Assembly (NCBI GenBank): GCA_013076295.1
Contig: RQOL01000374.1
Span: 2,098,743-2,162,742 of the forward strand
Reading direction: 5' to 3'
Length of the DNA: 64,000 bases
Origin: Sanderia malayensis
Lineage: Eukaryota > Cnidaria > Scyphozoa > Semaeostomeae > Pelagiidae
A program made the translations under genes and the position numbers. The notes below the pieces were generated by a model. That model was not told the origin of the DNA. It did no database searches and saw nothing but the letters and a program-made list of their open reading frames with translations. Positions within the stretch are counted from its first letter, which is position 1. Each line of letters begins with the position of its first letter. Of the stretch, positions 34,601-46,566 are shown piece after piece.

Positions 34601-37600
34601 CATTCTGAAACATGTTCCTAAGTTTTGTAATTGTGATTCTGAGGAAAGATGACTTCGTAGGTAATATACCAAATTTTGATACGCTAACAACGAAACTGCA
34701 AAAATCTCATTAAAGAATAATAAAATGTTTGCAACTGGACTGGTGTGACTAAAATGATGTATTTCAATGAAGTTCTAGGTATAATTGGCATTCTGAAACA
34801 TGTTCCTAAGTTTTGTAATTGTGATTCTGAGGAAAGATGACTTCGTAGGTAATATACCAAATTTTGATACGCTAACAACGAAACTGCAAAAATCTCATTA
34901 AAGAATAATAAAATGTTTGCAACTGGACTGGTGTGACTAAAATGATGTATTTCAATGAAGTTCTAGGTATAATTGGCATTCTGAAACATGTTTCTAAGTT
35001 TTGTAATTGTGATTCTGAGGAAAGATGACTTCGTAGGTAATATACCAAATTTTGATACGCTAACAACGAAACTGCAAAAATCTCATTAAAGAATAATAAA
35101 ATGTTTGCAACTGGACTGGTGTGACTAAAATGATGTATTTCAATGAAGTTCTAGGTATAATTGGCATTCTGAAACATGTTTCTAAGTTTTGTAATTGTGA
35201 TTCTGAGGAAAGATGACTTCGTAGGTAATATACCAAATTTCGATACGCTAACAACGAAACTGCAAAAATCTCATTAAAGAATAATAAAATGTTTGCAACT
35301 GGACTGGTGTGACTAAAATGATGTATTTCAATGAAGTTCTAGGTATAATTGGCATCCTGAAACATGTTCCTAAGTTTTGTAATTGTGATTCTGAGGACAG
35401 ATGACTTCGTAGGTAATATACCAAATTTCGATACGCTAACAACGAAACTGCAAAAATCTCATTAAAGAATAATAAAATGTTTGCAACTGGACTGGTGTGA
35501 CTAAAATGATGTATTTCAATGAAGTTCTAGGTATAATTGGCATCCTGAAACATGTTCCTAAGTTTTGTAATTGTGATTCTGAGGAAAGATGACTTCGTAG
35601 GTAATATACCAAATCTTGATACGCTAACAACGAAACTGCGAAAATCTCATTAAAGAATAATAAAATGTTTGCAACTGGACTGGTGTGACTAAAATGATGT
35701 ATTTCAATGAAGTTCTAGGTATAATTGGCATTCTGAAACATGTTCCCAAGTTTTGTAATTGTGATTCTGAGGACAGATGACTTCGTAGGTAATATACCAA
35801 ATCTTGATACGCTAACAACGAAACTGCAAAAATCTCATTAAAGAATAATAAAATGTTTGCAACTGGACTGGTGTGACTAAAATGATGTATTTCAATGAAG
35901 TTCTAGGTATAATTGGCATCCTGAAACATGTTCTTAAGTTTTGTAATTGTGATTCTGAGGACAGATGACTTCGTAGGTAATATACCAAATCTTGATACGC
36001 TAACAACGAAACTGCAAAAATCTCATTAAAGAATAATAAAATGTTTGCAACTGGACTGGTGTGACTAAAATGATGTATTTCAATGAAGTTCTAGGTATAA
36101 TTGGCATTCTGAAACATGTTTCTAAGTTTTGTAATTGTGATTCTGAGGAAAGATGACTTCGTAGGTAATATACCAAATTTTGATACGCTAACAACGAAAC
36201 TGCAAAAATCTCATTAAAGAATAATAAAATGTTTGCAACTGGACTGGTGTGACTAAAATGATGTATTTCAATGAAGTTCTAGGTATAATTGGCATTCTGA
36301 AACATGTTTCTAAGTTTTGTAATTGTGATTCTGAGGAAAGATGACTTCGTAGGTAATATACCAAATTTCGATACGCTAACAACGAAACTGCAAAAATCTC
36401 ATTAAAGAATAATAAAATGTTTGCAACTGGACTGGTGTGACTAAAATGATGTATTTCAATGAAGTTCTAGGTATAATTGGCATCCTGAAACATGTTCCTA
36501 AGTTTTGTAATTGTGATTCTGAGGACAGATGACTTCGTAGGTAATATACCAAATTTCGATACGCTAACAACGAAACTGCAAAAATCTCATTAAAGAATAA
36601 TAAAATGTTTGCAACTGGACTGGTGTGACTAAAATGATGTATTTCAATGAAGTTCTAGGTATAATTGGCATCCTGAAACATGTTCCTAAGTTTTGTAATT
36701 GTGATTCTGAGGAAAGATGACTTCGTAGGTAATATACCAAATCTTGATACGCTAACAACGAAACTGCAAAAATCTCATTAAAGAATAATAAAATGTTTGC
36801 AACTGGACTGGTGTGACTAAAATGATGTATTTCAATGAAGTTCTAGGTATAATTGGCATTCTGAAACATGTTCCCAAGTTTTGTAATTGTGATTCTGAGG
36901 ACAGATGACTTCGTAGGTAATATACCAAATCTTGATACGCTAACAACGAAACTGCAAAAATCTCATTAAAGAATAATAAAATGTTTGCAACTGGACTGGT
37001 GTGACTAAAATGATGTATTTCAATGAAGTTCTAGGTATAATTGGCATCCTGAAACATGTTCCTAAGTTTTGTAATTGTGATTCTGAGGACAGATGACTTC
37101 GTAGGTAATATACCAAATCTTGATACGCTAACAACGAAACTGCAAAAATCTCATTAAAGAATAATAAAATGTTTGCAACTGGACTGGTGTGACTAAAATG
37201 ATGTATTTCAATGAAGTTCTAGGTATAATTGGCATTCTGAAACATGTTCCCAAGTTTTGTAATTGTGATTCTGAGGACAGATGACTTCGTAGGTAATATA
37301 CCAAATCTTGATACGCTAACAACGAAACTGCAAAAATCTCATTAAAGAATAATAAAATGTTTGCAACTGGACTGGTGTGACTAAAATGATGTATTTCAAT
37401 GAAGTTCTAGGTATAATTGGCATCCTGAAACATGTTCCTAAGTTTTGTAATTGTGATTCTGAGGACAGATGACTTCGTAGGTAATATACCAAATCTTGAT
37501 ACGCTAACAACGAAACTGCAAAAATCTCATTAAAGAATAATAAAATGTTTGCAACTGGACTGGTGTGACAACGTTAACAACGAAGTTGTATCAGAAATTG

Positions 37601-40600
37601 TATTATATTAACTTGTTTCCTGTGATTGAAATGGTTTCATTCATTTCATGCTGCTAAATGATTCTTCTTTTATAATTTTTTAGCGAGAGAGTATGAGCAC
37701 GAATATAGTAAAGTAAGTATTCACGTTCATGCAAAGATGAAGTTATACAAAATTGGATCTGCAAGGCAAAGTTGTCAGCAATTCACATGATTACGCATGT
37801 CAACTTTTCATTACCGTATTTACTCGAGTGAGCGCCGCGGCGCTCATTTAATTTCGAGTACTTTTGATGCGGCGCTTATTCGGGGCGGCGCTCTTACGGG
37901 GACGGCGCTTTTTAAAAACTTTATCATTTTTTAATAAAACAAGTCCGTTTTAAGCAATTTTTAGTAGTAAAATAAACAAGTTGGAAACACTTAAGTGTGT
38001 TTTGATACAAGAAAATAAATTCCCGAGGTAGCACCGCATTTAGAAAGTGAACTGCGGCGCTCTTTGGGGGCGGCACTCCTCAACTTTATCTCTTTCAAAT
38101 GCGGCCCTCATACGGGGGCGGCGCTCACTCGAGTAAATACGGTATCCCTTATATTGTATTAATGGCATTCATTTTCAGCCACGTGTGACATTGAAGGCAT
38201 TAAAAGATTTTGAAGACCCCTTAATACTCTTGTCAATGAATGAGGAGGACGAGGCTGTTATAGGTGTGGACCGTAAAGGATTTTCTTGTACTCGTTGTAC
38301 ATTTGGCAAGCACACTTGCCGTCACATAAACATGCTGAATGCCGAATTGGATGGGGAGCAAGCAGCCATCCCAGATTGTCTTGTCGACTTTGTACAACAA
38401 AGTGAAATCTTGCAGAACCAACACCGGAAACTTTACACGAAGAAGGCCCTGTCAACAGCAAAAATATCTCTTATAACACAACCACTCCAGAAGAGTGTTC
38501 ATGAAGGGACACTTTTGCATGCCGCAAAAGATGGAATTGATGGGTCGCTTCTCTTAATTCCTGATTTTGATGATGAAGAGTGTAACATTTGTGGCACAAA
38601 TTATGATTTTAATTTTTTATGGAAATGTGGAGTGAAGCTAGTGACAAGAAGTTGTGTGAGACTTGTGCATGGTGAGCCGTAATTTTAAAGTCGTAAGAGT
38701 ACTTATGTTGTTGGTATTAATATTGTATGTGCCTTGTACATAATTTAAAAAAATGTTTTGTTGTAGTCCCTGAAAGAAAGTGCCCCAACTGCAAACATGT
38801 ACAAAATTTTTGCGGCTCTGCGAGGGGACTTCTTAACATGGGGGAATTCGTTATTGGGCATGACGTTTTGAAAGACTATATGTTCAGATTTCTTACTGGC
38901 AACAGGTAAACTTTAGAGTTTTTGTTGATCACAGTGATACAACTATCTGAATGGGAGCGTTTAAATTGATTTGATTGTTATGAAAAAGAGTATGTTTCAC
39001 TTTTATTTTGCAGTTGCAGCTTAGTTGGCTTTCACCAGTCCATGCAACTGTACATGACGTTTGCAAGTGACCAAGCATTGCCGACGATTAATTATCAGCA
39101 GTGGCGACAAGCATGGTATTCGTTTTTGGAACTCCTGGAAATCGACTACGATGCTGCATTCATATGCAATAAATGTGGACAGTTTCCAGATATTTTGACA
39201 TGCGATGCGACAGCACTGGCATTCAAGCGAGAATATGGGCAAAATATCGACGTAGCTAGTGAAGAATCTGAAGTTTTGCTGAAAGGATGATAAGTATTTT
39301 GTATATGAACTATAAACTCACCTTACAACATTTTAACAAACTTCTAGGCTGGGCTTTACTTAACACTGAGTTGCTTTTTAAGATCAGTGAACTGAAACAA
39401 ATCAAGGAACAAAAGTTAAACAGACAAGAATACAACACAACAGAAATATACAATTTGTTTTGTTAGAAAACAAAAACGCTTTTGAAATCCGAACTAACTG
39501 AAGCAGACAGTCTTATCACCATTACTTATCTAAAAACAATGGCTGGTTGCTTTTACAATGGAAAAAGTAACTTGACTTTACACTAACGTTAGTATAAACA
39601 CGTGTTTTTTGCACTTATTTGATAGAATTTTCATTTTATACTAGTTTCGAAAATAGAACACTTGTGCCAGAGAAAAAAATACGCGACCTTCTGAAAGAGT
39701 ATGCGACAATGGGAATGGACAACCAAAGTCTTTCTAAATTGCGAAGTGATTTGGCATCAGAAAATGTCAGTTTAGGAGTCCTTGCAGATTTCTTGTCGTG
39801 GTGTGAAGATTCGTATGAAACATGGCACAGTATACCAACTGCTGTTCGAGATATGGTCTTATGCTTCGCAACAACATCGCCAATCTGTGGATATTTTCCA
39901 CCTTCCAGAGATGTTTTTGCTCATATATCTTCGGTTGCAGCAAGCAAGACAGCAATTGGAGACAATATGGATGCCATGCTGCATATTCAAAAATATGCAC
40001 CAATAGTTTTTGATGCTCTGACAGCCATCCATTCCTGCACTTTACCACAGGCTTGGTATGAATTGTTCAAATTCTGCCAAGAAAAGGCCGACGCCAGTTT
40101 GAGGCAAAAAGAGCACGAATTGAAACGAACCGTGACAAAATTCAACAAATTGTCATATTTTCCAAACTGGCCTGTAAAGTGCTTACGCGGAAAATATGCA
40201 CAAGACAAATCCGGAAAAAGCCGTGGACAGTGCAAAAAAACAAGTGACAAACATGCATTGATGCCAGGCCTTTTTACAGTTTATTGTGAACACGGTACGT
40301 GCAATTCAATGTCTTTCATTCTGCACATTTTGTCATCAATGTCTTTCATTGTAAATTTGGACAAAGGCATTGAAGAAAAGTGTGATTGCTTTTCAGACAC
40401 GACACAAAAACATGGCTTTGTATTACGATCTCTTTGAATCAATTAATTGAAATTAACTAATAGCAATTCTAACAACGATATAAGTGACGATCACAGAGTT
40501 AAGTATATAAATAAACAGAATAGCGATAGACGCTCTACATACCAACTGTATCCTATCCTGCTAGCACACCACAGCCTGCCTTGAGCCCTGAAGGCTCCGT

Positions 40601-41783
40601 CTGGGTAACTAAAAACTGCTCGCGTATTTAAACTAAAATGCTACTCTCTAAGGTATTTAAAGCAACGCTACGCCACACACTCCAAAAAAGAAAACAAATA
40701 CAATAGAACAAATTACAGAAATAAAACGCATGAGCGTGAACACAGTGCTTCCACTTTTAAGGAAATTTCCTCAAACTGAGGAAATTTGGCCCGTTTAAGG
40801 AAATTTTTAAGGAAATATATATTTTAGGGAAATTTGAGGAAATATTGAATTTTATCATTTTATTATGATATTTCTTGATTTCACGCAGGGGCGTCGTGGG
40901 ACCTGAATTTTAGGGCGTTTGTACAGACCGTACAAACAGGCACTAAGTGCTCTGAAAAGTTCAATGTCATCATCAATGACATTAAACCATGATCATCGTA
41001 CTAACCAAAAGTTTAAACTAAATTTAACCAAAAGTTAAATTCACAATCACATTTCTTAAATCTTGCGATATAATGCTACCAAAATAAAATGTCTGCACAT
41101 GCTTGTCCTAAGAGTATACATTTTGCATCCTAATTAACAAACAGAGATGATGCTTTTATATTATCATTTAACTTTAACTACACAGTTTTTTGACTAAATT
41201 CTTTTACTCACTTAGGGATATGCTATGGATTTCAAATAATGGACACACAAGAATCGCCGAATGTGCCTTTCACAATCTTTCGTACAAGACTGCTGAAGGG
41301 TGAGACATGATATAGCAAGGTTATATACAAATAACAATATGAAACCTTGGCTAACTTTGTTAATTTTTCTATTACAGCTCCCGAAGGAATAATTTACGAC
41401 AACTGCTGCAATTTACACGTATATTGTCTAAACAGGGATCCTGGGTTTTTTAAAGATTGTACTTTTGTTGTGGACAGATTTCATTGGAAAAACCATACAG
41501 GTTTGCATTAATATGCATTGTTTGCTAAAAGCACAACTTTAAATATTGACCTCTTCAATTAATAGAGAACCATGCCAATCATGTAACACGAAATGAATTT
41601 TCTACAGGGTGTAGCAAGAACTACAACATGTCACTGTACCCCAGATTCAAAGGCATCAACAGCCAGATAAATGAGCAAAGAAACTCATTATTAAAAAAGT
41701 TAAAGAACCAACTGAGCTATATGTCGGAACAACACTTCATGAAGCAATTGACATTATTTATGTATTACCATAACAGCAAGTAA
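31636..41783 (+). CDS. KDZ/HMGXB3-type transposase with SWIM-like and CxC zinc modules, about 14 exons
   Basis: Exons by splice consensus and frame: 31,609-31,903 (first ATG 31,636), about 32,220-32,315, 32,431-32,471, 32,612-32,739, 32,870-33,006, 33,162-33,279, 37,684-37,711, 38,179-38,671, 38,767-38,905, 39,014 to about 39,288, 39,645-40,294, 41,216-41,299, 41,378-41,500 and 41,608-41,783 (TAA). Domains: a SWIM-like finger (FSCTRCTFGKHTCRHI) in exon 8, a cysteine cluster of the kind linked to KDZ transposases (CNICGTNYDF, then KCPNCKHVQNFCG), a CDATALAF block (candidate first Asp), GIIYDNCCNLHVYCL (candidate second Asp) and INSQINEQRNS (candidate Glu) after DRFHWKNHTG. Joins from exon 8 on keep frame cleanly except around 39,290. 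It appears largely intact; its action would be DNA cut-and-paste. Confidence 0.8.
32025..32097 (+). tRNA. tRNA-like sequence (probably a tRNA-derived repeat)
   Basis: 73 nt fold as a cloverleaf: acceptor GCATTTA with TGAGTGC (7 pairs, two G-U), D-stem GTGC/GCAC, anticodon stem TTTCTC/GAGAAA with a 6-nt loop, and T-arm TCAGG-TTCGAAT-CCTGA. A-box (TGGTGCAACTGG) and B-box (GGTTCGAATCC) are present. The irregular anticodon loop argues against a working tRNA. It lies in the first KDZ intron, in sense. Confidence 0.45.
33745..37569 (+). repeat. Tandem array of 188-bp units, 20 complete copies plus 65 bp
   Basis: Units start TAACAACGAAACTGCAAAAA and recur every 188 bp without exception from 33,745 to 37,505. 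The last unit is cut off at about 37,569. Copies differ at a few diagnostic positions (for example TTCGATACG, TTTGATACG or CTTGATACG, and CATCCTG or CATTCTG). Those variants repeat as a block of six units: units beginning near 34,872 and 36,000 carry nearly the same order of variants. The array lies in a KDZ intron between exons at 33,279 and 37,684. Confidence 0.98.
37812..38144. mobile_element. MITE with long TIRs and TA target duplication
   Basis: 333 bp from TACCGTATTTACTCGAGTGA to its complement, with at least 27 bp of perfect inverted repeat (continuing GCGCCGC) and GC-rich subterminal GGCGCTC repeats. TA flanks and CCGTATTTAC ends fit a Tc1/mariner-type MITE. It lies in a KDZ intron. 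Confidence 0.9.
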
Positions 41784-42118
41784 TTCTGAAAGAGAGAATA
41801 GTAGTAGGTATGTATCGCTCGACGAATTAAAAATGTAACAATTTGTAGAATTGTTAAGAATATGATTTTTGGGACTTACTTCACTTCGGATTTATACATT
41901 GTACCTTTTTGAACTGTCAAGAAGGCGTCTAGCAACAAACAAGGGAATATCTACCAGCCGCTGAATAAGCAAAGACACAACCTATGAAAATTTCAAAATG
42001 TTATATCTTTTTCCAACAGGCACATAACAGACGGTTGCACACAAATACAATGTAAGTGAAGGTCAGTAACAGTTTCATAAGAGTAGGGTAAGCACATTAT
42101 TACCTCAGGTAGAAGCGC

Positions 42119-45100
42119 CTAACGAACAACAGAGCCACGTTTTTCAATCGAAATTTTTGAAAAATGTTTGTCTGCACTGGCAATTCTGGCAATAAAGTCT
42201 GCAATCAACCAACTCTGCAATGAATGAGAGAAGTAATAAGCGTTTCATATAATCAATAAAAAAATAAAATATTAAAAGAGATCTAGAGCCTTTTTGGCTG
42301 AAAGCCATTTTAATTGCCTTACCTTATCAGGTCGTTCACCAAAAATCCAATTTTCTGGCATGCGATTTAAGATTAAGTCAGTTTCGCTATTGGATATGGC
42401 TTCTTCCATTCTTTTTGACAATAATGTGCCTCTGAGAATGCCAGTGACATGACGCTTTAATGATTAAAAATTCCATATTGTAGATAATTAGAAAAAAATG
42501 GAGTAATTAATCAACGTACATGCTGAATATCTTTATTACCTTGATATCCGTAGAATACGAATCCAAAAGCCGTCTTATTTGACTATGTGTACTAAAGTTA
42601 TGAGCACTGAAAACAAAAATAATGAAAGTTAAATTCATGAGAAAACATCAATTCAAATTATGTAGTAAAACTATAGCAAAAATGAAAAACAATGGAATAT
42701 ATATATTTATGTTTACACTGAAACGTCTGCATGAGTTATATTGCATCCACAAGAAAAATGATCACGGGTGACATCCTTCAAAGATAAACACGCCAAATGG
42801 AAGTTGCGCAGACACCAACGACAGGAAACGAAATTGTCTGCAGAACTTCCACACCGCGTTGTACAGTAATATGAAGCTCCGCAAACACCCCTTTCTTCAC
42901 GTCTTTCCACTAATGGGTAGCAGGTGTGAAGGTCTACGCCGTTTTCATCAACTGCCCAAAGTAAATTCACGGATTCAATTGGGCATAGATTGATGAAGGA
43001 ACATCGCCTCTCTGACAATTTCGAATGGCAATGAACTGTCACCCCCATCGCAATAGAAATCAACAGCAGCTGAAGAATAGCTGCAAAAATCAAAAATTGA
43101 TTAAAACATAACTTATATGTGATTGAAAATGTTGTCAGACAACAAAAGGAAATAAAGCAGCACAGTTCACATATCAAGTAGTTATCTGCGCCCATCAGGA
43201 TTTGAACCTGAATCTTCTCTCAATGACTGAGAAATGTGCTTTCCAGTTGCACCATGAGTGCTTCATATTAGCTACCTTTGCAAACTGCTTTGCAGAAAAA
43301 AATAAAACTAAAACTTACTAAATCCATGACCAGGCAGCGCAGTTAGCAAGATTTCATTTCTAACGCAATCTTCGAAATTATTGCGTGTGTATGATGCATC
43401 ATATGTTCGAACCATATCGAACGTTACATTCTTGGCTCTTAGCTAAAACCATGATGTGATTTAAAAACGTAACAAAAATTTCCAAGACCCACAAGAACAT
43501 GTCATGAAAATGAAATGAAAATTTTTACCTGTTGAAGTACATATTTAAATTTCTCTATGCCATATTTGACACAGAGAATTCTGAGTGTTGGCCAAAGGTG
43601 TTCTGTCCCAAATATGATAAGTGAGGCAGCTTTAAATAATCCATTGCCATCTTGCTTGACAATAAGGGCATCCATAGAGATATCTGCTGGAAGTTGATGT
43701 CTTAACCTGCAATGTCAATTAGGATGATGATATGATCAACATAATTGCAAAATATTATGCATGTCCATAAGTTATAATTCATAAATGTCTACTACATGGC
43801 AATTCAATGACAAGATACCAATAAAATCTATCGAAGGAATGCAGGTCCAATGAGTATTTGACAAAGCCAATACTCCTGGGCAGAAATGGCACAAGCATTT
43901 CTAAAAGCTTTGGATCCTCCTCCAGCATGTCCATAAACCTCAAAATATTTGCATCATTTGCATCATTCCAATTGCACTCCTAAAATAAACAAACCTCCAA
44001 TATTAGCTACATAACTCACAATTCTTTATAATAAAAAAATTTGGCCATAAAAATTGTTGGTGCAAACCGTAATCGCATGTTTCAATTTGCAAAGTCTGTC
44101 GTTTCGCCGAGTACTCTGTACAGCAGTCCCAGCATTCCTCTTTCTGCCCTTTGTCTTCCCTCTTTCTTCACTTTTGTCTACATTGTTTCTTTTCACATAT
44201 CTACCTTCTGTCATACGTTTCTCTTCACTTGCTTCTGCCTCTTTAATATCTCCCTCTCCTTCAAAATCAACAAACTCTACTTGGTCATTCTCTTCACTTC
44301 TGCACTGCAGTGTTCCTTCTCTTACTACTTCGCCTTCGCCTTTGCCTTCCCCTTTGCCTTCGCCTTCGCCTTCACCTTGACCTTCGCTTTCGGCTTCACC
44401 TTCACCTTGACCTTCGCTTTTGCCTTCACCTTCATCTTGACCTTCGCTTTCGCCTTCACTTTGACCTTGACCTTCGCCTTGACCTTGACCTTCGCTTTCA
44501 CCTTCACCTTCATCTTGAGCTTCGCTTTCGCCTTCACCTTCACTTTCGCCTTGACCTTCATCTTCACCTTCACCTTCGCCTTCGCCTTCACCTTCACCTT
44601 CGCCTGCTCGTTCTCCTATTCCTTCCTGCTCCTTACTCCTGAGTATTTCAGCACATGCTGTCAAAACAAGATCCATTTCAGCAACTCCCATACGGTTACT
44701 ACCATAATTGGGAGACCGAAATTCGACAGAACAAGGCCAAAACGATGGTTTATTGATAGGCAACCAACACTGTCTGGAAGACTGCCCTGGAATTAAAAAT
44801 AAACATTTTAAATTGTAATTTGGAATGTAATAATTAATTTGTTTTTATTAACAAATACACTTTCATATATTTTCATAAGTGTTTATAAAGAATATAAACT
44901 TGAGCACCATTCCAAGAGAAGAACTATTTACATTTTATTGTGGTTCTGAAGTAGCAATAAAAAAATAAATAAACAGACCAGAAATAAAGAGTACATCGTA
45001 CATCGGGTACTTCTTAATTCATGAATAAATTTCATATAGAGTGTTCAAGTGCAACACACCTTTTCTTTTAATGATACAGCCAATCAATTTGGCTTTCTCA

Positions 45101-46566
45101 TGCACATCATAGGAAAGAACATCCCCAAACAACAATTTGTGCACCAAATTAGGATCCATATCTGGAAGGAATTGCATACTTTAAATATTAATGTTATACA
45201 AATTAATTGTTTATATATTTCCGTTTGAGACCCTTTGTGCACTCACAGTACTCAATACCATTCGTGTAAGATCAGGTTGGGAGAAATTGAGGGAATTCTT
45301 GGCCCTGTTACAAATTGTGTCCATTCACACAAGGTAAAAGAAAGAGTGTATGCACCATGCTTGAGGAGTGTCATGTCATATGGTAGTGGGAATTGGCCAC
45401 TTAAGGAGGACATCATTAGAATCACTAGAACCAAAACTCATTAAGAGATGTATAAATAAATACATCTCCTGGTGAGTGAGTAGCAGCACAACATGGGCTT
45501 GTCAAGATCTAAAGTATAATCTTAAAGTATAAATACATACCGTATTTCCTGTAATTAGCGCCCACCCAATTTGGCAAGATATTTAATAAGCGCACATGTG
45601 CTTATTAGAGAAAATAAGGTATATATATATATATCCAGCACCTTTGCCAACACCCTAATAATATATATATATCCATATCATCAATTGCTAAGTGAATATA
45701 CCTTCCACATGTGAATCCATGTTTAATGATGCAGCTTCTGGCTCATCATTCATTCTGGCTTCTTGGTAATAGCATCTTTCCATACCAGCCAAAGCAACCT
45801 CAATGAAACGCTTACACACTTGTGGATCTTTACCAAAATCTTGAAACCACTCTGTACCTATAATTTATAGCAGTGCCTGTAAATATGCAGCATTTCTGCA
45901 TTACAACACAAAAACGCATTGTAATACAAAACTTAAATGAGAAAGTCTTACCAATATAATCCACTGTGAGGTTTCCATCTTTATCTGTAGCCAAAGATAG
46001 GGCAATTGCAGGCGTGTTTGTCCTTTTCCACCAATTATCCATCTAAAGAAAACAAATTGTTATTATCAAAACATATATATATTATCCACATATATATATA
46101 TACATATACAAATATCTATAAATTCTCAAGTCTATACTGGCATCACAGTGCTCAATGTACAGAAGTACAGAGCAATAATAGAATAGAATGATTGATTGAT
46201 GACTGATGACTGATGATTGCGAAAACATGAAACTCCGAGTACAGAGAACTAAGTCTACTTTCTTGCTTCTATTCTACATATACGAATATATAGTTCCAGT
46301 TTTGTATACAGTAAAAGCTACTCACAGTAACTCCCAACTGCCTTATCTGTCTGCTGTTAAAAGCATTTTGCTTTCCAGCAGTCTTTATGTAATCTTTTTT
46401 GCCAACACCTCTTTTCTTCTTTGATGGTGGTGGCCCCTGCTAAAATATTCTATATTCTTTAACAACTTAGGATTTTCATTCGTTGAATTCGACTTAAAAT
46501 TGTTGTTTCACAACAAAATATGATCAAGACAAATACAAGACTTACATGCTGTTCTTCATGTTCCAT
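42119..46566 (-). CDS. OTU/vertnin-like plus PHD-like protein of the KDZ element, about 13 exons
   Basis: The first exon starts at the ATG 46,566 (MEHEEQH) and ends at a GTAAGT. Later exons include GPPPSKKKRGVGKKDYIKTA (about 46,437-46,325), DNWWKRTNTPAIALSLATD (46,042-45,951), TEWFQDFGKDPQVCKRFIE (about 45,858-45,704), about 45,160-45,060, a long exon with an acidic GEGEGE/SEGQ tract (about 44,790-44,050), LLEMLVPFLPRSIG (about 43,980-43,820), an OTU-like block PADISMDALIVKQDGNGLFK (about 43,709-43,530), then 43,443-43,320 and 43,081-42,719 with a PHD-like finger (CGASYYCTTRCG, CRWCLRNFHLAC, FSCGC). The last exons end at a TAG at 42,119-42,121. The OTU catalytic Cys position reads Gly (DGNGLF), so it is likely non-catalytic, as in vertnin-like proteins. 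It converges with the transposase about 335 bp away. Confidence 0.65.
43188..43261 (-). tRNA. tRNA-like sequence, second copy
   Basis: 74 nt on the minus strand: acceptor GCACTCA with TGGGCGC (one mismatch), D-stem GTGC/GCAC, anticodon stem TTCTC/GAGAG with loop AGTCATT, T-arm TCAGG-TTCAAAT-CCTGA, plus A- and B-boxes. Loop position 33 is G rather than U and the anticodon would be TCA, so a working tRNA is unlikely. It sits in sense in an intron of the OTU/PHD-like gene. Confidence 0.45.
44325..44610 (-). repeat. Degenerate 6-bp tandem repeat coding for GE/SEGQ
   Basis: On the minus strand the sequence is built of GGCGAA, GGTGAA and GGTCAA hexamers and encodes an almost pure G/E/S/Q/D/K tract of about 95 residues inside the OTU/PHD-like gene. 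Confidence 0.9.
45538..45621. mobile_element. Decayed short MITE related to 37,812-38,144
   Basis: 84 bp beginning TACCGTATTTCCTGTAATTA and ending with an imperfect complement (AGAGAAAATAAGGTA). It has GCGCCC and GCGCAC subterminal motifs and TA at both ends. Confidence 0.5.

Noticed and set aside
34120..37510. A minus-strand 64-codon frame repeated 18 times
   Set aside because: It is the shadow of the 188-bp tandem unit. The unit length is not a multiple of three, so each copy stops, and the peptide has no family resemblance.
33745..37569. CRISPR-like array
   Set aside because: Units are contiguous 188-bp tandem repeats with no unique spacers, in eukaryotic DNA.
43188..43261. Functional tRNA gene with anticodon TCA
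   Set aside because: Position 33 is G instead of U and the acceptor stem has a mismatch; a tRNA-derived repeat is more likely.
44041..44796. Long plus-strand frames opposite the GEGE tract (Phe/Ala- and Leu/Arg-rich)
   Set aside because: They are antisense shadows of the hexamer repeat, open in several frames only because the repeat lacks stops.
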